Of a stretch of DNA of 34,137 nucleotides, positions 24,494 through 32,680 are shown in pieces. The notes under the pieces are model-generated. The model saw only the letters and a list, made by a program, of their open reading frames with translations. It was not told the origin of the DNA and searched no databases. The stretch lies in contig CAMATH010000093.1 in assembly GCA_945860955.1 (NCBI GenBank), positions 1 through 34,137 of the forward strand, written 5' to 3'. The stretch comes from Planctomicrobium piriforme. Lineage in GTDB: Bacteria > Planctomycetota > Planctomycetia > Planctomycetales > Planctomycetaceae. Position 1 is the first letter of the stretch, and each line of letters opens with the position of its first letter. Made by a program: the position numbers and the translations under genes.

Positions 24494-25455
24494 TGAGACA
24501 TTTTTTCGTCAGGATCCACGCAATCGATCCCACGCAGCGCCACGTCAATTTCTCTGGGAGTGCCGAAGCCCAGAATCGCCGCCGACACACCAGGGTAAGA
24601 CAGCACCTTCCGGACCGCGAATTCTGGGAGCGACATTCCCGGCGGTAGCTGCGGGACCAGACTTTGCGCCCGTTCCAAGTCCCGTTGATAAACATCCAGT
24701 GTGAAAAACTTCGTGACGTGGGTGTAGTCACTCGGGGGAGCCAGCGCGAGGGCCCCGCCGGCGAAGACTCGAATCGCAAACACGCCCATCCCCAGAGACG
24801 CGCACAGCGAAATGATCGGCACCGGGGGCAATTCGCCAATCGGAGAGTCGGTTTCCTGGGGGAATGCGAGAGACAGTGCATTGAACGGCAACTGAAGGGT
24901 GTGGAACCGCCCGGTCCGAACCACCTGTTCCACCGCCCGACTCTCCCCCAGTCCGGTCAGGCCAATCCGTTCCGCCAACCCCAGCCTGCGAACCCGCTCA
25001 AGCCCATCCAGCACTCCCCCCGGGCGCAGGACGTCGTCGACCGCGAGGGATGTTGGCAGTTGGCCCCGCCGGTCGGTAATCGAATTGTGCAATTGCAGCA
25101 ACGCGACCCGGGGAACCCGTAATCGATCGAGACTCTCCCGCAGCGATCGCTCCACGGCGGCGGGAATGTCTTCGAGATCGCTCGCCGTCAGACGCACTTT
25201 GGTCGCGACCCGAACTCTGTGCCGCGCGTCGAGTTCCCATAGCACACGACCCAGTGCCCGTTCCGATCGCCCATCGCCGTAACCAGCGGCGGTGTCAAAC
25301 CAGTCGATCCCTCCATCAATCGCCCGCGCCAGGACGTCAAGTTGCCTTCGGAACATCGACTCAGAATCGCCTGCGGTCATCAGTCCGGCGATCGGACCCG
25401 CGCCGAATGCGATCGGGAACAACGACAGATTGGTCGAGCCGAGAGGACGTCGCAT
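24490..25455 (-). CDS. Aldo/keto reductase
   Basis: This is a 321-residue aldo/keto reductase with a complete tetrad: Asp54 (DWFDTAAGYG), Tyr59, Lys86 (VATKVRL) and His123 (LLQLHNS). The C-terminal AILGFGTPREID segment is the NAD(P)-phosphate-binding region. It is a different subgroup from the reductase at 549-1496; the opening LGSTNLSLFPIAFGAGPIAG suits D-threo-aldose dehydrogenase or general oxidoreductase members. The start is the ATG at 25455; the frame extends to 25530, but the extra 25 residues precede the usual family start. It is divergent (112 bp) from the 1508-aa gene. The substrate is unknown. Confidence 0.9.
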   Translation of the reverse strand: MRRPLGSTNLSLFPIAFGAGPIAGLMTAGDSESMFRRQLDVLARAIDGGIDWFDTAAGYGDGRSERALGRVLWELDARHRVRVATKVRLTASDLEDIPAAVERSLRESLDRLRVPRVALLQLHNSITDRRGQLPTSLAVDDVLRPGGVLDGLERVRRLGLAERIGLTGLGESRAVEQVVRTGRFHTLQLPFNALSLAFPQETDSPIGELPPVPIISLCASLGMGVFAIRVFAGGALALAPPSDYTHVTKFFTLDVYQRDLERAQSLVPQLPPGMSLPEFAVRKVLSYPGVSAAILGFGTPREIDVALRGIDCVDPDEKMSH

Positions 25456-25525
25456 GGCGAGCCACGAGAATCGATGATGACAACCGTTCAGCGGTGGATT
25501 ATGCTGGAGGGCCGAATTGGCGTCA

Positions 25526-25550
25526 AACACCGCGCGGATGGCGCGGTGTT
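25526..25550 (+). promoter_or_regulatory. Strong 5'-leader hairpin before the 1508-aa gene
   Basis: AACACCGCGC and GCGCGGTGTT form a perfect 10-bp stem with a 5-base loop GGATG, ending 17 bases before the ATG. Directly after it, TCCT (25553-25556) can pair with AGGA (25560-25563) of the SD through a 3-base loop. It could also act as a terminator for upstream transcription, but no T-run follows. Confidence 0.4.
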
Positions 25551-25567
25551 ACTCCTGCTAGGAAGTC

Positions 25568-28500
25568 ATGATGCTTCCCCGAGTTTTGTGCCGTGTCTGG
25601 TTGGCCTGTCTCGCCCTGGCGGCGAGTCCGGTGACGCTCTTTGGATTTCAGGCGCTCGACCGGGCCGCGCGGCAGTCGCCCGATGATGCGCCCGCCGACC
25701 CCAAGGACGATCGCGGGACGGCCCTCAGTCGCCGCGACATGGCGAAGCGTCTGTCAACCGCCCGCCGGCTGATCGACGAACAACGCTATGCTGAGGCGAT
25801 CGCCCAGATTCAACGGGTTCTTGACAATCCCCAGGATGAATACTGCGCGGTTCCCGGGTTACGGACCAGGGAACAGAGTGGCAAATCGCTCGCCGAGGAA
25901 CTGCTGCTGTCGCTCCCCGAGGAGGCGCAGGACATTTACGAAAAGCAGAACGGCCCCGCGGCGCAGCGACTTCTGGAAAAGACGCTGAAGGAGTTCGGCA
26001 ATCTCGACCAGGTCGTGGATCGGTACCTGCACACGCGGGCCGGCTCCCAGGCTCTGTATCGACAATCGGTCGATGCCTGGGAACGGGGACAACCGTTGGT
26101 GGCTGCGCAAGGTTTTGAACGACTGCGGCAGCGGGGATTCGAATTGCGTGAACTGGAGCCGATGTTGACGCTGCGAACCGCGGCGGCCTGGTCGCAAGCG
26201 GGCGACCTGGACCGGGCCCGGCGTCTGTTCAATGAGTTCGAGGCGATAAATTCCGGTGGGAATCTCCAGGTTGGCGGACAAAAACTGACTGTCCCCAAGT
26301 CGGGAGGACTGCCGGTTTGGCTCGCGCAACGGGAAGGGTCTGCCGGAAGATTGCACCAGGAAGTGAGCGACAACTGGTTGACCTGGCGGGGAAACTCCCA
26401 GCGCAACGGGGTGGGAACCGGGGGCGGCCCGTATTTGAACCATGGCTGGAGGGTGGAGACGCTGGCCAGTCTGGCCCGCGACACCAAGGAAGGCCGACTG
26501 GTCGACATCCTGTCGGAACTGAGCGACTTGGCGCGATTGGATAACGAAGCGACGCCGGCGATTTCGGTCGGATCGCCGCTGGTTGTGGGAAATCTCGTGA
26601 TCTTCCGGTCGCTGTACAATTTGCGGGCGGTCGACCGTGTGACGGGAACCCCTGTTTGGACGAACGCCGAACGTGATAACGACATCTTTGAGTTGTTGCG
26701 GCCCGGTCCGGGTGGCTTGCCGCAATCCAATCAGACGATGGGAACTCCAGCAGAGTATGTCGTCGGACAGCGGCTCTGGTCCGACATCAACTACAACTCG
26801 ATCAGTTCTGATGCGGAGCGGGTCTACGCAGTGGAAGACTTAGGATTCGTGGTTCCCGCACTGCCGGCGCGAATCGGCCCGTCACAGGCGATTCACAACC
26901 GGTTGATGGCGTATGACGCCCGATCCGGACGCATGCTGTGGGAGGCGGGCGCGCCGCGGGAGCCGGCGGGGGACGCGTTGGCCGGAGTCTTTTTTCTGGG
27001 TGCCCCGGTCGCGTGGCAGGGAATGTTGTACGCGATCGTCGACCTTGGTTCGTCTCCGCACTTGGCGGTGTTTCAACCCAAAAGCGGAAAGCTCGTGGTT
27101 CTACAACCACTCGGCACCGACGAAGTCGAACTTTCCTGGGTCGATCGCGCGCGACTCACTTCCGGTTTAACTCCATCGACCGATGGCGGAGTTTTGCTTT
27201 GCCCGACCGGCCCCGATTCGGTGACCGCCTACGACCCGGGACGCCGTCGGCTGATGTGGCGCTATCGCTTTCGGCCACGCACGGAAGCTCCCGGGCCGCG
27301 GGGACAATTGCAGTTGATGCAACAGCAGATGGCCCGGGGATCGAACCGGCTTCCCGAACAGGCCGGATGGATCGACTACGCGGGGATCATCGATTCCGGC
27401 AGGGCGATCTATTCCCCCAAAGATTCGGATGAACTCTTCTGCCTCAACGTGAACGATGGAACCCTGGCCTGGAAGGCGGCCCGCGGTGGGGGACTCTACG
27501 TCGGCGGCATCCGCGATGGCGTCGTTCTCGTCGTCGGGAGGAATTTCATCCAGGGACTTCGACTCGACGACGGACGTCCCGCGTGGAACAGCCCCACTAT
27601 GTTGCCCGTTGTCACCGGTCGTGGCTGCCTCTCGGACCAGTCGTATCTTGTTCCCCTGGCCAGCGGAGAAGTGGCGGCGGTCGACGTCAACGACGGGCGG
27701 ATTCTGTCACGGGCCAAGTCGTTCGCGGGACATGTCCCCGGTTCACTGGTGATGGCGGGGGGAACGATTGTCTCTCAACGACTCGACATGGTCTCGGGTT
27801 TCCGTCAGGTCGAAGCGTTACAAGCCGAAATCGCCGCGAAGCTCGCGGTCGACCCCAACCATCCCGAGTCACTCACAATCCGCGGGCAGATGCGGCTCGA
27901 ACGGGGTGAGTTTGGCGAAGCACTGGGAGACCTGGAACGTGCCGTCGCGCTGGCCCCCGACAACCTGGAAGCGCGCGGCCTCCTGCTGACGGCGCTGCTC
28001 GAAGGGTTGCGGACTGACTTTGAAAAATACCACACGTTCGGCCCCCGCGCGGGTGAACTCGTGGGGCATGGTCACGAACGGTCGCAATTCCACTGGCTCA
28101 TGGCACAGGGGAGCGAGCGATTGGGAGATCGCCAGGCCGCGTTCTCGCACCTCCTCTCGTTCAGCGATCCGGAAGTGGTCGACCGTGAACTGGAACGTGT
28201 GCAGACTTCGGTTCTGATTCGTCGGGATCGCCAGGTGATGGTGGCGGCAGAGCGGATTCTCAAAGAGGCGACGGACGCGGAGCGTCCGCTGTTGTTGGAA
28301 AAGCTCAACACCGCGATCGGTCGTGCGCTCGGCTCCACCGACCCGCTCGCCGGCGCGCGGTTTCTGCGCTACTTCGGCAATCTGCTTCCCAATCTCGCGA
28401 GTGCGACTTTGACCAACGTCGCGAGTCTGGGCCAATCTCACTGGCTCGATGCGGAATTGGAGATTCAACGGGCGTTGAAGTCGGCGGATGCCCGTACTTC

Positions 28501-30094
28501 GGCCCGATTGATGGTGGAGTGGGGCGAGATGCTCGCGCGAACCGAAAAACCTCGAGAATTGGCGGTCCTCGCCGATCTTGTGGAGCGGGACTACGCACAG
28601 GTTGAACTGCAACCTGGCGGTGAGACTGTTGGCCAGCGAGCCGCGACATGGCGCGAGCGTCCGGGGCTCAAACGCCGGGCGACCGCCCGCCACGACTGGG
28701 CCACGGGCAAAGTGGAAACCGAGCGATTGCCTGGCGTTCGCCCCGCGTTTATCGGGCGCACTCAGCCGATCCAGTTTGACGGGCCACGCGGACCGTTCCT
28801 GTCGGGGGTGACTCTCGAACTGGGGACGGGAGACCAGCAACTTGTCGCGCGCGACGGAAGTGGCAAGACTTTGTGGAAGCTTAGTTTGGACACCCAGATC
28901 TGGACCGGAAATGCCCAGTTCAACCGCGCCTGGGTGCGCGACCACCTGCTTCTGCTGCTGGTGGGAAAAGACCTGCTGGCGGTGGATTTGCTGGGATCTC
29001 CCGATGATCCGGGGCCACGCTGGTTGTGGCACCAGACTTTGATTGAAGGCTCCGCCGCCATTATGGTTCAGCGCGGGCTGCCGCCCCCGCGGGCGAGAAT
29101 CAATTTCGCCCCCCTGGGACCAGACAATACGGCCGTGGTCGGCCCGGCGACGTTTGATCATCTGGTGGTGTTGCGTGGTCGGCGGCTTTCGGCCCTCGAT
29201 CCGGTGACAGGACAAACGATCTGGATGCGGGAAGGTGTGCCTGCGGGAGCCGGGTTGTTTGGCGACGACGACTACCTGTTTGTGGTGCCACCCGATGCGC
29301 ACGAGGCACTCGTGTACGGCATGCGGGATGGTTCCGACGCCAAACTGCCGGACGGAACTCCCGTCGGCTCAAAGCGTCTCCCTCCCTCCAACTGGTGGCT
29401 GGAGCCACAGGGACGCCACCTGGTTCTTTGGGGAAAGCCACTCGACAAACAGGTGCTGGCCCTGCGCGACATTCTCTCCAATCAGGATGTCTGGAGCCGG
29501 GAATTCCCGGTGGGAGCGTTCGTTGCGCTGGTCGAATCGGAAGAAGCCCTGGTTCTCGATCCCACCGGCCGGGTCACGTGTCTCTCGTTAAAAGATGGTT
29601 CCATCCGCTTCGAGTCCGAAGTCACCCCCCAGCCCAATACCAACGAACTGCAGGTGCTGCGAACCCGCGATCAATACCTGGTCATTGCCAATGAACCGCT
29701 CCCCAACGGTCCCTCCATCGTTCGCAATCAGCAGAACGTCCACTTGACGGTGAACGGCGTCGTGCATGCTCTCGACCGCGCTTCGGGCAAACGGCTGTGG
29801 AGTTCCGAAATGACGAAACAGCAGATCGACCCGCAACAGCCGTCCGAAATACCACTCGTGACGTTCGCCTCGCACATCTTTGAACCCCGCCGAACCGGCA
29901 ATGGTCTCGAACAGAAGTTCCTGCTGACAAGCCTTGACCGGCGGACGGGTCGACTCCTGTATGAAGAGAGCCGTGGTGACGAGCCGTTGCACTTCATTGA
30001 TTACCGGATCGATGAAGACGCGTCGACCATCGAATTGCAGCTCTTTCAGTCCGTCATTCGATTCACGTTCACCGCGAAATCTTCGACCCCATAG
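25568..30094 (+). CDS. Giant secreted PQQ-type beta-propeller/TPR protein (1508 aa)
   Basis: This 1508-residue exported protein has a signal peptide (about 1-27). The first helical repeat region (55-230) includes ARRLIDEQRYAEAIAQIQRV and SLAEELLLSLPEEAQ. The first PQQ/BamB-type propeller spans about 265-730, with blades such as DWRG-like TWRGNSQRNG (272-281), YDARSGRMLWEAG (449-461) and LNVNDGTLAWKA (626-637). TPR repeats follow (about 745-1015, best at LERGEFGEALGDLERAVALAPDNLEA). A second propeller spans about 1075-1500 (LDPVTGQTIWMREG, LDRASGKRLWSSE). No membrane anchor is seen. AGGAAG at 25560-25565 is only two bases from the ATG at 25568 and five from the ATG at 25571, so the second ATG may be the true start. 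The 3' end overlaps the HEAT-repeat gene by 26 bases. Function is unknown. Confidence 0.9.
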   Translation: MMLPRVLCRVWLACLALAASPVTLFGFQALDRAARQSPDDAPADPKDDRGTALSRRDMAKRLSTARRLIDEQRYAEAIAQIQRVLDNPQDEYCAVPGLRTREQSGKSLAEELLLSLPEEAQDIYEKQNGPAAQRLLEKTLKEFGNLDQVVDRYLHTRAGSQALYRQSVDAWERGQPLVAAQGFERLRQRGFELRELEPMLTLRTAAAWSQAGDLDRARRLFNEFEAINSGGNLQVGGQKLTVPKSGGLPVWLAQREGSAGRLHQEVSDNWLTWRGNSQRNGVGTGGGPYLNHGWRVETLASLARDTKEGRLVDILSELSDLARLDNEATPAISVGSPLVVGNLVIFRSLYNLRAVDRVTGTPVWTNAERDNDIFELLRPGPGGLPQSNQTMGTPAEYVVGQRLWSDINYNSISSDAERVYAVEDLGFVVPALPARIGPSQAIHNRLMAYDARSGRMLWEAGAPREPAGDALAGVFFLGAPVAWQGMLYAIVDLGSSPHLAVFQPKSGKLVVLQPLGTDEVELSWVDRARLTSGLTPSTDGGVLLCPTGPDSVTAYDPGRRRLMWRYRFRPRTEAPGPRGQLQLMQQQMARGSNRLPEQAGWIDYAGIIDSGRAIYSPKDSDELFCLNVNDGTLAWKAARGGGLYVGGIRDGVVLVVGRNFIQGLRLDDGRPAWNSPTMLPVVTGRGCLSDQSYLVPLASGEVAAVDVNDGRILSRAKSFAGHVPGSLVMAGGTIVSQRLDMVSGFRQVEALQAEIAAKLAVDPNHPESLTIRGQMRLERGEFGEALGDLERAVALAPDNLEARGLLLTALLEGLRTDFEKYHTFGPRAGELVGHGHERSQFHWLMAQGSERLGDRQAAFSHLLSFSDPEVVDRELERVQTSVLIRRDRQVMVAAERILKEATDAERPLLLEKLNTAIGRALGSTDPLAGARFLRYFGNLLPNLASATLTNVASLGQSHWLDAELEIQRALKSADARTSARLMVEWGEMLARTEKPRELAVLADLVERDYAQVELQPGGETVGQRAATWRERPGLKRRATARHDWATGKVETERLPGVRPAFIGRTQPIQFDGPRGPFLSGVTLELGTGDQQLVARDGSGKTLWKLSLDTQIWTGNAQFNRAWVRDHLLLLLVGKDLLAVDLLGSPDDPGPRWLWHQTLIEGSAAIMVQRGLPPPRARINFAPLGPDNTAVVGPATFDHLVVLRGRRLSALDPVTGQTIWMREGVPAGAGLFGDDDYLFVVPPDAHEALVYGMRDGSDAKLPDGTPVGSKRLPPSNWWLEPQGRHLVLWGKPLDKQVLALRDILSNQDVWSREFPVGAFVALVESEEALVLDPTGRVTCLSLKDGSIRFESEVTPQPNTNELQVLRTRDQYLVIANEPLPNGPSIVRNQQNVHLTVNGVVHALDRASGKRLWSSEMTKQQIDPQQPSEIPLVTFASHIFEPRRTGNGLEQKFLLTSLDRRTGRLLYEESRGDEPLHFIDYRIDEDASTIELQLFQSVIRFTFTAKSSTP

Positions 30095-32234
30095 GGACCG
30101 GCTCTTCATCGCCATCGTCGCATTCGTGACTGGTGAACAGCCGGTGCCGGTAACAATTGACCTCGGCACAATTACCGGGTCGTTCATATCCGACCGCGTA
30201 TTCGGTCCAGCACGGGGGGGCACCCACAACATGCACCGGGAAGAGAGCCACATTCTTCGCGAAGGTGGCTCCCGACACCACCGACTGGAAGCAGCCGTAG
30301 TGGTAGCCATACCGTTCCAGATTGATTTCCTGGAAGTACAGCGGGTAGTGCTTGACCGCTGCCGGAGTCCACATGCAGGCGGTTTCGGCGAATCCGCGCG
30401 ACACGCCAAGCTGGTGGAATCGCCCTCCCAATTGCCGCGCTTTGTCTTCCCCGGGATTGAGGGGAAGTTCCCCGGCGGGAGGGACGATTGCGGCGCTCAC
30501 CCGCTCGATAGACTTGAATTCGGGACCGTCGTCGGTCGACCGGTGGACAGTCCGAATCGGTGAGGCCGCGCCGCGGGAGACCGGACGCGACGGGGGCGGT
30601 GCGGTGTTTGGTTCCACCACCGAGTCTAGTAGCGGAATCTCCTGTGAAGGGACGACGAGCGGCACCGACCCCGGGTTGGTCACCAGGGTTGGTTCACCTT
30701 CCACGGGAGCCGTAGTGGTCTGTCCCACGTCACCTGCCCCCCCGTCTTCGTCGTCAGACGATCCGGACAGCTCTTCTACGAAACCCGCCGGGCGAACCGC
30801 AGCCGGGCGTCCGCCGCCAGACATCACCTGATTGGCGGCCGCACGAATTCGCAGGTTGTCTTCCCGGGCAGCGGAGGCAAGGCTCTGCCTGACGCGCGCG
30901 TCGTTCTGCCACTGTGTGATTCGCAGCGTCCGGGCGGCCAACGTCCGCGATTCGGGCGATCCCGAGGAGATCCCCTGCGCCAGCACGGCAAGAACCTGCG
31001 GATGATCGGGAGCGACTCGAGCCACCACCGCCGCCGCCAGAATTCGTACCGTCCCATTCGCCGACCGCAGATGCCGTTGTGCTCCCTCGACAAGCGGGCG
31101 CGAGGCACTGGGCATCCGGCCGACCGCCCCCAGACCCACGATGGCCTGTTGATCACTCGTTGAATCCAGCAGTTCCACCAGCGAGTCTTCAACCGCCTGC
31201 GCGTCTGCGGAGGATGCACACAAAGCCAACGCGGCGTTCGACCGGACGATGGCATCTTGGTCGTGAAGATGAGCCCGCGCCGCGCCGGCGACTTTGGAAT
31301 CGGGATCGACCGCGACTCCGAGCCGGACCGCCGCCGCCTGCCGGGCCGCCGGACTTCCGTTGTCCAGCAACCGCTTGATGTTCTCCACCCGTTCTTTTGA
31401 AACAAAGGCCCGTTCGCTCGCCTTGGCGGCTGACGCGTTCCAACGAATCAAAGTCAACGCGGAACCAGCCGCGACATCAAGATCCGAATCCCCCTGCGCC
31501 GCCGCCATCCGAAACGCCAGAGTGGGGTTCGGAGTTTGGTCCAGCACTCCCAATGCATGGATTGCAAACGCACGCTCGGCTTCATCCGTCGAAGCCAACC
31601 CATTGGTCAGTTCGGTCAAGGCACCGGCGTGTTCTGAATCGATTTTGACGAGGGCCTCGGCGGTGTGCAGCCGAACTTCGGCTGTGCCATCCTTCAAACA
31701 CGTTTCCAGCCGTTCGGTGGCGACGCTGTCTGTCACACGGAATTCCCCCAGGATGAAAGCCGCCAGACAGCGTTCTTCCGGAGCGTCCGATTCGAGAAGC
31801 GCGGCGAGTACCATGACCGAGGCGTCACGGTGCTGCCCGAGCCGCAACAGCGCCATCGCGGTGCAGGCACGCACTTCGGCGTCGGAATCGTGCAACGGCT
31901 CAACCAGCAGGTCGGCCGCCTTGCCTCCCAGCGACCCCAGCGATTCGATCTGCAAAACCGCCTCTCGGCGGGCGTCGACATCGGGTTGAGTCAACAGTGC
32001 TCGCAGGGCTGCGGCGGATTCCGCCGCTTGTTCCTGTTTGGCCCGGTCGGCCGCGGGCGAACCGGCGACCACAGGGAGAAGGGGAGCCGTCCCTGCGGCG
32101 GCCAGTGCGAACACCAGAGCGGATCTGCGGGCCCGCTTGGAAAAGGTCATTTGATTCCAGGTTTTGCCGGCGGAAATACGAGCGGCCTTGACCAGTCTCT
32201 TCCAATTGGCGTGATCAAAAATCCAGGATGGCAC
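30069..32234 (-). CDS. Secreted HEAT-repeat protein with Cys/aromatic-rich C-terminal module
   Basis: This 721-residue protein has a long basic N-region, then a hydrophobic signal (about 37-56, ALVFALAAAGTAPLLPVVAG). About 65-480 holds many HEAT/PBS-lyase-type repeats, for example LHDSDAEVRACTAMALLRLG and CLKDGTAEVRLHTAEALVKI. A Pro/Thr/Ser-rich linker (about 490-600) leads to a compact last domain of about 105 residues with CMWTPAAVKHYPLYFQE, ERYGYHYGCFQSVVSGATF and GAPPCWTEYAVGYERPGNC. I believe that domain recurs in secreted planctomycete proteins. The start is GTG at 32234, with GGAGGAG at 32240-32246, an ideal SD. An internal ATG at 32150 lacks one but would give a shorter signal peptide. 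Repeat proteins of this sort usually bind partners. Function is unknown. Confidence 0.85.
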   Translation of the reverse strand: MPSWIFDHANWKRLVKAARISAGKTWNQMTFSKRARRSALVFALAAAGTAPLLPVVAGSPAADRAKQEQAAESAAALRALLTQPDVDARREAVLQIESLGSLGGKAADLLVEPLHDSDAEVRACTAMALLRLGQHRDASVMVLAALLESDAPEERCLAAFILGEFRVTDSVATERLETCLKDGTAEVRLHTAEALVKIDSEHAGALTELTNGLASTDEAERAFAIHALGVLDQTPNPTLAFRMAAAQGDSDLDVAAGSALTLIRWNASAAKASERAFVSKERVENIKRLLDNGSPAARQAAAVRLGVAVDPDSKVAGAARAHLHDQDAIVRSNAALALCASSADAQAVEDSLVELLDSTSDQQAIVGLGAVGRMPSASRPLVEGAQRHLRSANGTVRILAAAVVARVAPDHPQVLAVLAQGISSGSPESRTLAARTLRITQWQNDARVRQSLASAAREDNLRIRAAANQVMSGGGRPAAVRPAGFVEELSGSSDDEDGGAGDVGQTTTAPVEGEPTLVTNPGSVPLVVPSQEIPLLDSVVEPNTAPPPSRPVSRGAASPIRTVHRSTDDGPEFKSIERVSAAIVPPAGELPLNPGEDKARQLGGRFHQLGVSRGFAETACMWTPAAVKHYPLYFQEINLERYGYHYGCFQSVVSGATFAKNVALFPVHVVGAPPCWTEYAVGYERPGNCAEVNCYRHRLFTSHECDDGDEEPVPMGSKISR

Positions 32235-32680
32235 GTCGTCTCCTCCGACAAGGGCGTCAAAATCGAAACTCCTGCTATAGGTATTCGACGAAGCAGAACC
32301 GGAAATTCGGTTAGGGAGGGAACGATCGAAAGAACCGTTACAGGCAGAACGGTTTGTCTGTTTTGCCCATTTTACAAATGTCGCGCCGACGCACCTTCGG
32401 CGTCGCGCCGACGCCGACAGGCAAAGGTCAGGTCGAATCACCGTTACCCGTCGTTTGAATCTGTTGTCGATCGTCGCGCGAGCAGTTGATTCCGATACGA
32501 CGATTCAATCTGTCACCACTCAACTCGGCCGAAGAGCGTCCAGACCGCGGCGTCAGGAGACCCTTTGAAGTCGTTTCGTGGCGCTGGTAGCATCTCCGCC
32601 CTTGCAACAACTTCGTTTCGCAACGCTGGCCGTTTGCAAACAACTCGACTTCACCCCGAAAGAACGCGAGCTGGAATTAC
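32235..32680. other. 446-bp divergent intergenic region with a 12-bp direct repeat
   Basis: This separates the HEAT-repeat gene (-) and the DUF1254 gene (+). GTCGCGCCGACG occurs twice, at 32380-32391 and 32402-32413, 22 bases apart start to start. CGACGC/GCGTCG within it can also fold as a small stem. An open frame continues upstream of the HEAT-protein GTG to 32441, but its translation is not protein-like and it lacks an SD. No RNA gene is seen. Promoters for both genes should lie here, but none is convincing. Confidence 0.5.
32380..32413. repeat. Tandem 12-bp direct repeat GTCGCGCCGACG
   Basis: Two identical 12-base copies lie 10 bases apart in the divergent spacer. Spacing of two helical turns (22 bases) would suit a dimeric regulator binding one face, but the repeat may be chance in GC-rich DNA. 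Confidence 0.4.

Noticed and set aside
27869-29302. 477-codon open frame antisense to the 1508-aa gene
   Set aside because: High-GC shadow of the sense gene, with a composition (His/Arg/Gln-rich) typical of antisense frames and no recognisable domain.
32235-32441. N-terminal extension of the HEAT-repeat protein
   Set aside because: The sequence is not protein-like, and an ideal SD supports the GTG at 32234.
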